A DNA stretch of 47,403 nucleotides from CAZEHJ01 sp964512485 (GCA_964512485.1 CAZEHJ010000026.1:1-47403), one strand, 5' to 3'; positions 31,195 through 41,088 are shown, numbered from the stretch's first letter. Program-made: numbers and translations. The notes: generated from the sequence alone by a model not told the origin.

Positions 31195-34005
31195 ATGACT
31201 GACAAAGGAAAAACACTCTATCTGCTTGATGCAATGGCCCTGGCTTACCGGGCCCATTTCATATTCATCAGCAGACCCCTGATCAATTCGAAAGGCTTCA
31301 ACACAAGCGCTACGTACGGTTTTACGTCCGCACTGGTGAAGTTGATTGAGGATCATAAAATTGACCACGTGGCTGTCGTTTTCGACGTCATGAGCGAAGG
31401 TGGGACGTTCAGGGACGAAATGTATCCCGAATACAAAGCGCACCGGGATCCTCCTCCGGAAGACCTGATTGCCAACCTGCCACACATCAAACGCGTGGTC
31501 CAGGCGATGGACATCCCGGTGGTGGAAGTCGAAGGCGTCGAAGCCGACGATGTCATCGGAACACTGGCCAGGCAGGCTGAACGCGATAGCACCGACACCG
31601 TCATTGTGTCGCCGGACAAAGATTTTCAGCAGCTCCTGAGCCCAAACATCAGCATGTTTCGCCCGGCATATCGGGGAGAAGCGTTCGATCCGATCACGGA
31701 CGAGTCATTCAGGGAAAAATTCGGACTCAATCCGATTCAGTTCATCGATGTACTGGCGCTCATGGGAGATTCGGCTGACAACGTCCCCGGAGTGCATGGC
31801 ATCGGCGAGAAGACGGCTGTCAAACTCATCGCCGAGTACGATACTGTCGAAAACCTGATCGAGCACGCGGATGACCTGAAGGGAAAACGTGCACGGGAAG
31901 GAATGCAGAATGAAGCCGACATGGCCCGGCTTTCGAAAAAACTGGTGACCATCAAGACGGACGTTGAGTTGTCTCTCGGATGGGACGACTTCCTGTGCCA
32001 CCGTCCCGATCTGGGGAAGGTCAGAAGCATCTTCGACGAACTGGAATTCAGTCGTTTGTATGACCGGGTAACACGCGTTCTGGGCCCGAGAGCGAATTCT
32101 GCCGCAGCGGCTTCGACTGCCACTACATCTACCGCCGCGCCGGCCGATACATCCGCAACTGAAGAAGAAGACCAGGGTTCGCTGTTCGGTGGGTCGGACG
32201 TTCGCAGCTACGACCCCGAAAATGCGGACTACAAACTCGTAACCACACTTGATGATGTCGTCGCTGTGGCCTCCCGTCTGGGCCAGACGTCTTCATTTGC
32301 CTTCGACACCGAAACCACGTCAACCGATCCGATGATGGCATCGCTGGTCGGTGTGTCCCTCACCCACGAGGTCGAGAAGGCCTTCTACATTCCAACGCCG
32401 CTTCCGGATGGAACGTCCACCGAGACGGTACTCGACGTACTCAGGCCGTTGTTGGAAGGCCCTGCCGAGAAAATCGGACAGAACATCAAGTATGACTGGT
32501 TGGTGATGGCCAATCACGGGATCAACGTGTGCGGGCCCTTTTTTGACACCATGGTCGCGCACTACCTGATTGCTCCGGAAGAACCGCACGGCATGGACGC
32601 CCTGGCGAAGGCCTATCTCTCGTATGAGACGATTCCCATTTCATCTCTGATTGGCAAGGGGAAAGAGGCGGTCACGATGCGCGATGTCGCCCCGGTGGAT
32701 ATTTCGCCCTATGCCTGCGAAGATGCAGACATCACGCTACAGCTCGCCAATCTCTTCCGCCCGATGCTCGAACAGAAAGGCGTGCATTCACTTGCGTTCG
32801 ATCTGGAGTTTCCGTTGATCGAAGTTCTGGCTCGCATGGAGATGGAAGGAATTGGTCTGGATCGATCCGTTCTCATGGATTTATCGGAACGGGCCACGGA
32901 AGACTTGAAAAATCTGGAAGAACAGATTTACGGCCTGGCAGAAGAGACATTCAACATCGCCTCACCCGCTCAGATCGGGAAGATTCTGTTCGAGAAGCTG
33001 GAATTGCCTGTCATCACAAAGACATCAACCGGCAAGCCGTCCACAAAAGAAAGCGTCCTGCAACAACTTGCTTCAGAGCACGAGCTTCCGGGGATGATCC
33101 TGGACTGGCGCGAACTCGCAAAACTGAAGTCAACCTACATTGACTCCCTCGGCGATCTGGTTCATCCGGAGACAGAGCGACTACATACATCATACAGTCA
33201 GACGACGGCCGCAACTGGGCGTCTTGCGAGTTCAAATCCAAACCTCCAGAACATTCCTATTCGCACCCCGCGGGGTCGCGAGATCAGGAAGGCGTTTGTG
33301 CCGAGAACGGGCAATATGCTTCTTTCTGCCGACTATGCCCAAATTGAACTCCGAATACTCGCTTCGCTCGCCAATGACGCTGCTCTCAAGCAGGCGTACG
33401 CAGAAGGCGCTGACATCCACACCGCTACGGCAGCAAGGGTTTTTGATCTGGACGCGGCGGAAATCACGAGAGAACAGCGAAACAAGGCGAAGGAGGTCAA
33501 CTACGGGATTCCTTACGGCATTTCGGCCTTCGGGCTCTCGACTCGTCTGCGCTGCTCCGTTTCGGAAGCTCAGGAGTTGATCGACAGCTACAAGAAGAGT
33601 TATCCGGCCGTGGCGTCATTCATCGTGGATCAGGTCGAAAAGGCCAGAGAGACAGGCTTTGCCGAAACCATGTTGGGCAGGCGTCGCTACATCCCCGACA
33701 TTCGGGCCCGAAATCGAAACGTTCGTTCATTCGCCGAACGGGTCGCAGTGAACATGCCAATTCAGGGCACCCAAGCCGACATGATCAAGCTGGCCATGAT
33801 CGCCATCGACCGGAAAATGAGGGACGCGGATATGCACAGCAAGATGCTTTTGCAGGTCCACGACGAACTCGTCTTTGAGGTCGTCCCCGATGAGCTCGAT
33901 GCCCTTCAGGATCTGGTGAGAACGGAAATGGCGGAGGCGCTTCCTCTGGAAATACCGGTGGAAGTAACCATGGGAACGGGAGAGAACTGGTTGGAGGCGC
34001 ATTGA
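31195..34005 (+). CDS. polA: DNA polymerase I with 5'-3' and 3'-5' exonuclease domains
   Basis: A 936-residue family-A polymerase for Okazaki-fragment processing and repair. The 5'-nuclease (about 1-300) has VVFDVMSEGGTFR and DSADNVPGVHGIGEKTA. The 3'-5' exonuclease keeps its catalytic acids (FDTETT: Asp371, Glu373; YACEDAD: Asp510), so proofreading should be active, unlike Taq. The polymerase motifs A (SADYAQIELRI, Asp713), B (RNKAKEVNYGIPYG) and C (QVHDELVFE, Asp890) are intact. Motif B has Tyr770 where E. coli has Phe762. The start ATG 31195 is preceded by another ATG at 31191 in a different frame. The stop overlaps the M16 start by one base. Confidence 0.97.
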   Translation: MTDKGKTLYLLDAMALAYRAHFIFISRPLINSKGFNTSATYGFTSALVKLIEDHKIDHVAVVFDVMSEGGTFRDEMYPEYKAHRDPPPEDLIANLPHIKRVVQAMDIPVVEVEGVEADDVIGTLARQAERDSTDTVIVSPDKDFQQLLSPNISMFRPAYRGEAFDPITDESFREKFGLNPIQFIDVLALMGDSADNVPGVHGIGEKTAVKLIAEYDTVENLIEHADDLKGKRAREGMQNEADMARLSKKLVTIKTDVELSLGWDDFLCHRPDLGKVRSIFDELEFSRLYDRVTRVLGPRANSAAAASTATTSTAAPADTSATEEEDQGSLFGGSDVRSYDPENADYKLVTTLDDVVAVASRLGQTSSFAFDTETTSTDPMMASLVGVSLTHEVEKAFYIPTPLPDGTSTETVLDVLRPLLEGPAEKIGQNIKYDWLVMANHGINVCGPFFDTMVAHYLIAPEEPHGMDALAKAYLSYETIPISSLIGKGKEAVTMRDVAPVDISPYACEDADITLQLANLFRPMLEQKGVHSLAFDLEFPLIEVLARMEMEGIGLDRSVLMDLSERATEDLKNLEEQIYGLAEETFNIASPAQIGKILFEKLELPVITKTSTGKPSTKESVLQQLASEHELPGMILDWRELAKLKSTYIDSLGDLVHPETERLHTSYSQTTAATGRLASSNPNLQNIPIRTPRGREIRKAFVPRTGNMLLSADYAQIELRILASLANDAALKQAYAEGADIHTATAARVFDLDAAEITREQRNKAKEVNYGIPYGISAFGLSTRLRCSVSEAQELIDSYKKSYPAVASFIVDQVEKARETGFAETMLGRRRYIPDIRARNRNVRSFAERVAVNMPIQGTQADMIKLAMIAIDRKMRDADMHSKMLLQVHDELVFEVVPDELDALQDLVRTEMAEALPLEIPVEVTMGTGENWLEAH

Positions 34006-35315
34006 TGGCAGTAGAGAAGGAAGCAGAGACGGAGGAAGCGTTCGAAGGATTCGAATTCATTGAAGAAGACGGAGGAATCCGATCCTACCGGCTAAAGCAG
34101 AATGATCTGCAGGTGCTGCTTTGCAAGCAGGGTGTTGCTCCTGTGGCCACATTCATGATCACCTACCGGGTAGGAAGCCGTAACGAGAAGGCCGGCGAAA
34201 CCGGCGCAACGCATTTCCTCGAGCATATGATGTTCAAAGGCACCGAGAAGTACTCTAAGAAATCGGGCTCAACAATTTTCAACGTCCTTCAAGCGCGTGG
34301 AGCGCAGGTCAATGCCACGACCTGGAATGACCGGACCAACTATTACGAGCTCCTTCCATCAGAACATCTGGACTTGGCTGTCGACATTGAAGCGGATCGG
34401 ATGCGCGGTTTGCTGCTAGATCCGGAAGAGGTAGAGAACGAGCGCACGGTCATCCTGAATGAATTTGATCGGGGCGAAAACGAGCCGTTGCGAAAGCTGT
34501 ATCACTCTGTGTGGTCTGTCGCGTACGAGGCCCATACCTATCATCATCCGACCATCGGCTGGCGTTCCGACATTGAAAACATCAGCCCAGAAGGATTGCG
34601 CAGCTTTTACGACCGGTTTTACTGGCCCAACAATGCCACAATTTCGGTGATAGGCGGTTTTGATGAGCAAAAGGTCATGTGTTCGATTCGTGAACGGTTT
34701 GAGCCGATCCCATCTGGACCAGAGGCCTCCCAGATCACTGTTCGCGAACCGCAGCAGATGGGAGAGAGGCGAACGACGGTCCGAATGGCAGGGGGTATGC
34801 CCGCCGTCATCGTGGCGTTCAAGAGTCCCGCCGGACTGGACGCCGACGCCTTCGCCCTGCATCTTCTTGGCATGATACTGAGCAGTGGAAGGACCAGCCG
34901 ATTGTATGGCGCGCTGGTTGATTCGGGGATGGCGTCCTCGCAGTCTGCCGGAGCTTCCTCTTTCCGCGATCCAGGCCTGTTCACTGTCTTCGCCATGCTC
35001 ACACCTGAAACCGGGATTGAGCAGGTTGAAGAAGTGATACTCGAAGAGGTCAACAGATTTCAGGAAGAAGTGGTGTCAGAAGAAGAAATATCCCGGTCTC
35101 TTGCCAAGCTGGAAGCACAGACACTCTACTCGAGAGACGGCTCGTTCTCATTGGCTTCCCAGCTGAATGAAGCGATTTCATCGGGCGACTGGAAGCTCTA
35201 TACCCAATTCCTGAAGCGAATGAAAGAGGTCACCGCCGAGGACATTCAGCGAGTCGCGACGGAGTACTTCAACAGGGACACGAAAACCGTCGGAATCTTC
35301 GAACCGGCCGGCTGA
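34005..35315 (+). CDS. M16-family zinc metalloprotease
   Basis: A 436-residue M16B-type (pitrilysin/processing-peptidase family) protein. The inverted zinc motif HxxEH is HFLEH, and the distal zinc-binding Glu lies in the conserved ENERTVILNEFDR block. The catalytic half is followed by the C-terminal partner domain. M16B enzymes often occur as a pair with an inactive partner gene; none is adjacent. No signal peptide is visible, so it is probably cytoplasmic. GGAGG (33993-33997) lies inside the end of polA with 7-nt spacing to ATG 34005, and TGATG joins the two genes. Confidence 0.94.
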   Translation: MAVEKEAETEEAFEGFEFIEEDGGIRSYRLKQNDLQVLLCKQGVAPVATFMITYRVGSRNEKAGETGATHFLEHMMFKGTEKYSKKSGSTIFNVLQARGAQVNATTWNDRTNYYELLPSEHLDLAVDIEADRMRGLLLDPEEVENERTVILNEFDRGENEPLRKLYHSVWSVAYEAHTYHHPTIGWRSDIENISPEGLRSFYDRFYWPNNATISVIGGFDEQKVMCSIRERFEPIPSGPEASQITVREPQQMGERRTTVRMAGGMPAVIVAFKSPAGLDADAFALHLLGMILSSGRTSRLYGALVDSGMASSQSAGASSFRDPGLFTVFAMLTPETGIEQVEEVILEEVNRFQEEVVSEEEISRSLAKLEAQTLYSRDGSFSLASQLNEAISSGDWKLYTQFLKRMKEVTAEDIQRVATEYFNRDTKTVGIFEPAG

Positions 35316-35334
35316 GCCATCGGGCCTCGATTCT

Positions 35335-35874
35335 CTATTCCAATTCTGAGATCATGTCGTCCAGTTCTTCGCGCCACTCCTCGAGCGGAAAGAGGCCAAG
35401 ATGGGAATACACGACGTTTCCTTCGGCGTCCACCACAAATGTTGTGGGGAGCGCGTAGACGCCGCCCAGCTCCTCGCCCAGGGATCCATCAACATCCAGA
35501 ATCTGGGGGTAGTTGATGTGGAAGTCTTCCGCGAAGGGCGTAACGACCTCAAAACCCATGTCGTCCATGGAAACGCCCACCAGTTCGAACGGCCGGTCTT
35601 TCCATTCTTCTTTCAGGGCGACAAACTCGGGAATTTCGATAACACACGGACCACACCAGGTAGCCCAGAAATTCAAGACAGAGATTTTTCCTTTGAGATG
35701 CTCCGATCTGAGTGAATCGCCTGCCATTTCCAGTCGCGCGAATGAAGGCATAACCACATCGGGTTCACTCCCACCGGAGCGAAGGACTGAGAGATCTGAG
35801 GCCTTCTTCTCAGGCGAATTGCACGCCGAGATGAGCACGAACAGAATTAATAATGGAGCCGCGGGGAATCGCAT
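35335..35874 (-). CDS. TlpA-like thioredoxin-fold lipoprotein
   Basis: A 179-residue membrane-tethered thiol-disulfide protein. The N-terminus is a lipoprotein signal with lipobox LISAC, so it is anchored in the envelope. A thioredoxin fold follows with the CxxC active site WCGPC (in NFWATWCGPC) and the cis-Pro loop ALPTTFVVD. Such TlpA/ResA-type proteins reduce or oxidise periplasmic thiols, for example apocytochrome c Cys residues before haem attachment; a haem c lipoprotein occurs elsewhere in the window, but no maturation genes are adjacent. It is convergent with the M16 gene, 19 bp apart. Confidence 0.94.
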   Translation of the reverse strand: MRFPAAPLLILFVLISACNSPEKKASDLSVLRSGGSEPDVVMPSFARLEMAGDSLRSEHLKGKISVLNFWATWCGPCVIEIPEFVALKEEWKDRPFELVGVSMDDMGFEVVTPFAEDFHINYPQILDVDGSLGEELGGVYALPTTFVVDAEGNVVYSHLGLFPLEEWREELDDMISELE

Positions 35875-35954
35875 CGAGGACCGAAGGAATTTGGGTTAAA
35901 TAATAACACACCACATGTAGCAGAGTGATGAACACACGGGAAATATTGTCGTCC

Positions 35955-35976
35955 AGAGTTCGTTGTCGAGAACTCT
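35955..35976. promoter_or_regulatory. Inverted repeat between tlpA-like and pepF-like genes
   Basis: AGAGTTC, 8 bases, GAACTCT: a perfect 7-bp inverted repeat in the 159-bp divergent intergenic region. It lies about 57 bp upstream of the oligoendopeptidase start and 80 bp upstream of the lipoprotein start, a position suitable for an operator serving one or both genes. No T-run follows that would make it a good terminator. Confidence 0.3.
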
Positions 35977-36033
35977 TTATGTAGTGCGTGAGTTCTTCGG
36001 GCCGTTACCTATTGATTCAGACTATTTCATCAC

Positions 36034-37893
36034 ATGACTTTGATTCCTCGCATGCACGTCTCCTCATCACCCTCATCAGATTTGCGTCTCGCAGCGTCTG
36101 AGAACGGTGGAGGTGATGATTCGACTATCACGGGCGCTGAAAATGTTACGTGGAATCTCGATGACATGTTTGCTTCGATTGAAGATCTCAATCAGGTCCT
36201 CGACGACTCCCAGAAAATGGCAGCCTCATTTGAGGGGGAATACCGGGGAAAGGTCGCTGGCCTGACCAGCGAAAGTCTGAGTGATGCGATGACCCAATTG
36301 GGCAGCATTCAGGACGGAGTCGGAAAGGCGTTCACCTATGCGTACCTGAACTGGTCGACAGACACGGCCGATGCAGACCGCGGGTCGCTGCTTCAGCAGG
36401 TCAGAGAGGCGTATACCGTCGTTTCCACGACGCTCCTGTTTTTCGAATTGGAATGGACGCAGGTATCGGATGAAAATGCTGCGCTGCTTCTGATCTCTCC
36501 CGAGATGGACCCCTTTCGGCACTATCTGGAGGTGGCGCGGCTGCAGAAGCCCTACCTGCTCAGCGAGCCGGAAGAAAAGATCATGATGGAGAAGTCCAAT
36601 ACGGGCCGCTCGGCATGGAACAGGTATTTCGACGAGTCGCTGTCCGATATGCGTTTTCTCGTCGGCGACAAAGAGATGACTCAGCAAGAGGTTCTCGCTC
36701 AGCTTCACGATGCGGATCGCGCAAAACGAAAAACTGCCGCAGCAGCATTCACCAAAGGTCTGAAGAATAACACCCGCACCCTCACGTACGTCTTCAATAC
36801 GATTTTGGCTGACAAGGCACTCGACGACCGCCTTCGTGGTTATCCGTCCTGGATTTCCTCGCGAAATATGTCGAATGAGGTGGCAGATGAAGACGTCCAG
36901 GCGCTGATTGCGGCAGTTGAAGCCGGATATCACCATGTAGCGCGCTTTTACAACATCAAGAAACGCCTTCTGGGCCTTGATGTGATGACCGAATACGATC
37001 GCTACGCACCCATCGGTGAGGCAGATCGCTTCATCGATTGGAGTACGGCCGAGAAAATGGTTCTGGAATCGTATTCAGAATTCAATCCGCTGATGGGTGA
37101 TATCGCAGGGCAGTTTTTCGAGGGACGCTGGATTGATGCTGCTCTCGGTCAGGCAAAACGGGGCGGAGCCTTCAGTCATGGAGCCGTTCCCAGTACACAT
37201 CCGTACATCCTCCTCAATTACACGGGCAAGATCCGCGACGTACAGACGCTTGCTCACGAACTGGGACACGGGATTCATCAGTACCTATCGCGTGAACAGG
37301 GAATCTTCCACGCCGATACGCCACTCACGACCGCAGAAACAGCTTCAGTATTCGGTGAAATGCTCGTATTTCAGCGTTTGATGAAGGAAGAGACGAGTGA
37401 TGCGAATCGTCTGGCGATGCTGATGAGCAAGATTGACGATACCATCGCGACCGTGTTCAGACAGGTGTCAATGAACCGGTTCGAGGACCGAATCCATTCG
37501 CTTCGCCGTGAATCAGGAGAATTGTCTACGGCCGATCTTCAGGCTGCCTGGATAGCGACGCAGAAGCCCATGTTCGGTGACAGTGTCGAGCTCTCAGAGG
37601 ACTATTCCTGGTGGTGGAGCTACATCCCTCATTTCCTGCACACTCCAGGCTACGTGTACGCGTACGCGTTCGGGGAGCTGCTGGTGCTCGCGCTACACGG
37701 CATTTACGAGAAGGAGGGACCTTCGTTTGCGGACGCGTACGTTGAACTGCTCAGAAGTGGCGGCTCGGACTGGCCGCACACGCTGGTAGGAGAACTGGGT
37801 GTAGACCTTCGCGATCCAGGTTTCTGGGCAACCGGAGTGGATGCCATAGGCAAACTGGTCGACGAAGCGGAGCGGTTGAGCCTGAGCGTTTAA
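36034..37893 (+). CDS. pepF: M3-family oligoendopeptidase F-like peptidase
   Basis: A 619-residue zinc oligopeptidase. The HExxH motif is LAHELGHGIHQYL (His408, Glu409, His412), followed by the third ligand Glu in TTAETASVFGEM. Late conserved blocks, including PHFLHTPGYVYAYAFGELLVLAL, fit the M3B/PepF group. No signal peptide is evident, so it probably degrades short peptides in the cytosol. The first 35 residues are Ser-rich and not conserved, so the true start might be the second ATG (36052); no clear Shine-Dalgarno decides it. It ends 47 bp from the convergent DUF819 gene. Confidence 0.95.
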   Translation: MTLIPRMHVSSSPSSDLRLAASENGGGDDSTITGAENVTWNLDDMFASIEDLNQVLDDSQKMAASFEGEYRGKVAGLTSESLSDAMTQLGSIQDGVGKAFTYAYLNWSTDTADADRGSLLQQVREAYTVVSTTLLFFELEWTQVSDENAALLLISPEMDPFRHYLEVARLQKPYLLSEPEEKIMMEKSNTGRSAWNRYFDESLSDMRFLVGDKEMTQQEVLAQLHDADRAKRKTAAAAFTKGLKNNTRTLTYVFNTILADKALDDRLRGYPSWISSRNMSNEVADEDVQALIAAVEAGYHHVARFYNIKKRLLGLDVMTEYDRYAPIGEADRFIDWSTAEKMVLESYSEFNPLMGDIAGQFFEGRWIDAALGQAKRGGAFSHGAVPSTHPYILLNYTGKIRDVQTLAHELGHGIHQYLSREQGIFHADTPLTTAETASVFGEMLVFQRLMKEETSDANRLAMLMSKIDDTIATVFRQVSMNRFEDRIHSLRRESGELSTADLQAAWIATQKPMFGDSVELSEDYSWWWSYIPHFLHTPGYVYAYAFGELLVLALHGIYEKEGPSFADAYVELLRSGGSDWPHTLVGELGVDLRDPGFWATGVDAIGKLVDEAERLSLSV

Positions 37894-37940
37894 TCCAGAG
37901 CGTCAATAGACGATACGCCGAAAACCGATGCGCCTCGCTA

Positions 37941-39116
37941 CTACATAAACGCGAGTTGCCCGAGAATCCAGGCGCAGCCCAGAGCCGCGTAGATGCCCAA
38001 TATATACCCGGAAACACCCATGAGAAGTCCCACGGGTGCCATTGCCGGGTGATAAACGCTGGCGACGACAGGTGCGCTGGCAGCGCCTCCAACGTTGGCC
38101 ATACTTCCGGTTGCGACGAAGAATAGTGGCGCCTTGATCAATTTGGCGAAGATCATAAGCAGTGCCACGTGGATACTGATCCAAACGGCTCCGGCAGCCA
38201 GATACATTGGTGCGTCGAGTACGGCTTTCAGGTCAGCACGCGCCCCGATAGAGGTCAGCAGCAAATACAATGCGAGAAATCCGACTTTCGACGCGCCCGC
38301 AGCCTCCATCTTTCGAAGGGGGGTGAAAGAGAGCGAAAGTCCCAGGGTGACGACAATCAGGATGGCCCAGGTAGCGGGGCTGATTATGGTCGGGTCTCCA
38401 ACGGCGGGCAGCCTGTTTCCTACGGCTACAGAAATGACGGTTACGACCAGTGTCAGGCCCAGTATGTAGACAAGGTCATTCAGTTCGGCGGGCCGGCGGG
38501 TCTGCTCAATTTCAGAGAGGCGCTCGTTGGCCTGTTCTATGGCTGAGTTGTCCGCGTTGACCCATTTATCAAATTTCTCCTGGAAGGCGCTCAGGAAGAT
38601 CAGAATGCCCATCCAGCCGTATCCGACCACTGTGTCGACCACGATAATTGGTCCGAGCATGGCATCAGATGCGCCCACACTTTCTTTGATGGCGATCATG
38701 TTCGCCGTACCACCAATCCAGCTTCCCGAAAGCGTAGCGAGGCCCTGCCAGGCGTCTGCTGGTAGGAACGAGCCAAAGATCAGATAGGCAATGGGGCCAC
38801 CGATCACGATTCCAGCGGTCCCGACCAGCATCATGATGATGGCTTTTCTTCCAAGCTTGAGAATCGAGGGCAAATCAACCGTGATCATCAACAAAAACAG
38901 AGAGAACGGCAGAAGGTACCCGGACATCCAGGAATACACGGGCGAGGAAGAGGGCGTTACGCCTGCTGTCGTCAGCGCCATGGGCACGAAATAGGCCCAA
39001 ATAACGGGAGGAAGGATCTTGAAAAGCTTGGAAAGGGATGAAAACGTGCTCAGCCAGAACACGAGTGCAAGTACACCTGCCAGCAGCGCGAACAATTGAT
39101 TGGTTTCTGTAACCAA
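37941..39116 (-). CDS. DUF819 family membrane protein (putative transporter)
   Basis: A 391-residue polytopic membrane protein with about ten to eleven predicted helices, matching the DUF819/YjcL family. Conserved features include GSWIGGTANMIAIKE, a signature loop that suggests a transport site like those of anion or bile-acid symporter folds, and a second Gly/Ala-rich loop (MANVGGAASAPVVASVYHP) in the second half, indicating internal inverted symmetry. The substrate is unknown. A charged cytoplasmic loop at about 180-210 separates the halves. It begins 25 bp after the histidine-kinase fragment stop on the same strand. Confidence 0.9.
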   Translation of the reverse strand: MVTETNQLFALLAGVLALVFWLSTFSSLSKLFKILPPVIWAYFVPMALTTAGVTPSSSPVYSWMSGYLLPFSLFLLMITVDLPSILKLGRKAIIMMLVGTAGIVIGGPIAYLIFGSFLPADAWQGLATLSGSWIGGTANMIAIKESVGASDAMLGPIIVVDTVVGYGWMGILIFLSAFQEKFDKWVNADNSAIEQANERLSEIEQTRRPAELNDLVYILGLTLVVTVISVAVGNRLPAVGDPTIISPATWAILIVVTLGLSLSFTPLRKMEAAGASKVGFLALYLLLTSIGARADLKAVLDAPMYLAAGAVWISIHVALLMIFAKLIKAPLFFVATGSMANVGGAASAPVVASVYHPAMAPVGLLMGVSGYILGIYAALGCAWILGQLAFM

Positions 39117-39141
39117 AAGGGCATCCTCCGAAATTCACGTA

Positions 39142-39879
39142 TTAAACGACTTGATCAGGCTGGTCCGCTTGATCGGCGCGAGGAATATACACGGAAAAGT
39201 GTGTGCCGACGCCGACCTCGCTCTCAACGTCAATTCTGCCACCCATCAAATCAACCAGCCCCTTCACGATCGTCAGCCCCAGACCACTGCCTTCGTGTGT
39301 GCGTCCCGGGCCTGAGCTCTCTTGGGCGAATTCCTCAAAAACACGGGGAATGAACTCTTCAGAGATTCCGATACCGGTGTCTTTGACACTGATCCGAACG
39401 AAATCACCAGAATAGTCCCATTCCAGCGAGATCTTGCCCTTCGAAGTGAACTTGATCGCGTTTCCGATGAGATTGTTCAGGATTCTGACAAGAAAATCCT
39501 CATCGGCCATCGCTCGAGGGCTTCCCGTACCCATCAGTTCGATTGTGACGTCGGGACTGGTGACGAGTGGGGCCAAGGAATCAGCCACTTCCTCAATCAG
39601 GACATCCACCGCGACTCCGTTTAACTGAGGATCGATGTGGTGCTTGTCCAGGCGAGTTGCTTCAAGTACCGCATTAATGGTAGACAGTAATCTGTTGCCA
39701 CTGCTCTGAATCGTTTGCGCAAACTCCAGGAAATCTTCGTCGTCCGTGCCTTCCTCGATGAGCTGTGCGAAGCCGATAATGCTGGCCAATGGCATGCGGA
39801 GTTCGTGGCTCATATTGGCCAGAAACGCGCTCTTCATGGCAGATGCCTCCTCTGCTGCTTTTCGGGCGTACCGAAGCTG
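39142..39879 (-). CDS. Histidine kinase, C-terminal part (5' end lost in assembly gap)
   Basis: The kinase core of a sensor whose N-terminus lies in the N run. After a short coiled segment (RYARKAAEEASAMKSAFLAN) comes a HisKA domain with MSHELRMPLASIIGF, His codon at 39805-39807, then a HATPase_c domain with N-box NLIGNAIKF, G1 DTGIGI, F-box VFEEFAQ and G2 GSGLGLTIVKGL. The H-box has Met where Thr or Asn is usual (HELRTPL). Sensory domains and any membrane spans are missing. It is not fused to the peptidase on the other side of the gap: the apparent continuous frame is an artefact of N codons. No response regulator lies downstream. Confidence 0.88.
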   Translation of the reverse strand, partial: QLRYARKAAEEASAMKSAFLANMSHELRMPLASIIGFAQLIEEGTDDEDFLEFAQTIQSSGNRLLSTINAVLEATRLDKHHIDPQLNGVAVDVLIEEVADSLAPLVTSPDVTIELMGTGSPRAMADEDFLVRILNNLIGNAIKFTSKGKISLEWDYSGDFVRISVKDTGIGISEEFIPRVFEEFAQESSGPGRTHEGSGLGLTIVKGLVDLMGGRIDVESEVGVGTHFSVYIPRADQADQPDQVV

Positions 39880-39979
39880 NNNNNNNNNNNNNNNNNNNNN
39901 NNNNNNNNNNNNNNNNNNNNNNNNNNNNNNNNNNNNNNNNNNNNNNNNNNNNNNNNNNNNNNNNNNNNNNNNNNNNNNN
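39880..39979. other. Assembly gap (100 N)
   Basis: Exactly 100 N, a placeholder for unknown length. It separates the last residues of the Xaa-Pro aminopeptidase from the missing front of a histidine kinase. Unlike the first gap, the flanks share no obvious repeat. A whole gene or more could be missing. Confidence 0.95.
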
Positions 39980-41064
39980 AAACTCTCGGCACCAGTTTCA
40001 GTAATCACGACATCGTCCTCGATTCTCACGCCTCCGTGGCCATCCAGATAGATGCCCGGCTCGACGGTGAACGTCATTCCCGGCTCCATAATTCGCTCGT
40101 TGCCACCGCGGATGTACGGCTCTTCGTGTACTTCCAGTCCGAGGCCGTGCCCCGTGCGGTGGGTGAAATACTCGCCAAAGCCCGCTTCTACGATAGTCCC
40201 CCTGGACGCATCGTCGATACTGCCCGCGGTAACACCGGGACGAGACTGACTTCGACCAGCCGCATTGGCGTTTTTCACGGCTTCGTAGATCGATCGAAGT
40301 GTGTCATCGGGTTCTCCGAGTGCAAACGTCCTCGTAAGGTCGGAGAAGTATCCCTGGTTGTTGGCTCCCCAGTCGAAGAGGATCAAATCACCTTCCTGAG
40401 CACGGTAGTCCGTCGGGACGGCGTGTGGATTGGCCGAATTGGCGCCGAACGCGATGATGGGCTGGAAGGGCAGTTCGCCGCCCGAGCCATGAGCCAGGAG
40501 TCGCTGAATCAGAATGGAAGAGATCTCAAGCTCGGAAACGCCCACCTTCACATGCGGAAGTGTGTCTTCAAGCGCGGATTGCGCCATGTCGACTGCCTCG
40601 CGCATCAATGTCAGCTCGGCCTCGTCCTTTTGCATGCGCATTTTTGCGACGGCCTTCTCACACGAACCGAGGTTCACTCCCGGAAGCGCCGACTCAATAA
40701 AACGAAGCTCCAGTACGCGCAGGCTGCGAGGCTCGATGCCGACATTCGTGGCACCGGAAGCAGCGAGACTACTCAGGGCTGCATCGAAGCCTACCTGCCA
40801 CGAACTGAGGTCTTCCGTGTAGGTGTGCGAAGAGAGAGGAAAAGAGGCGTGTGCGAGCTTCTGCTTTTCCAATTCAGGCAACACGATGCTGATTTCACCG
40901 TCGGCCGGAATGCAGAGGATGACGGGGCGTTCGCTGATGTGAAAGTGCAGGCCGGTGAGATAGGGAAGCGTCGGTCCCGGATTGAGGAGCGCGGCATCAA
41001 GCCCTTCATTCTGCATGGCCCGTCTGAGTTTGGAAATACGATCCTGATAATTCGCTGACATCAT
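39980..41064 (-). CDS. pepP: Xaa-Pro aminopeptidase (M24 family), 3' end in gap
   Basis: A metallopeptidase that removes an N-terminal residue preceding proline. About 361 residues are present: a creatinase-like N-terminal domain (NPGPTLPYLTGLHFH) and the M24 pita-bread domain with all five metal ligands visible, the two Asp in LFDWGANNQGYFSDLTRTF, His in HRTGHGLGLEVHEEP, Glu in FTVEPGIYL and Glu in VRIEDDVVIT. Only the last few residues (normally a Leu-Thr-xx-Pro type tail) are lost in the gap. Tandem ATGs at 41064 and 41061 mark the start; the frame is open to 41103 but the extension is derived from a repeat-rich spacer. Confidence 0.9.
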
Positions 41065-41088
41065 TTTGACTGGATTGGTGAACGCCCT

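Noticed and set aside
36226..36936. 236-aa minus-strand open frame
   Set aside because: Antisense to the M3 peptidase gene; composition reflects the codon pattern of the real gene.
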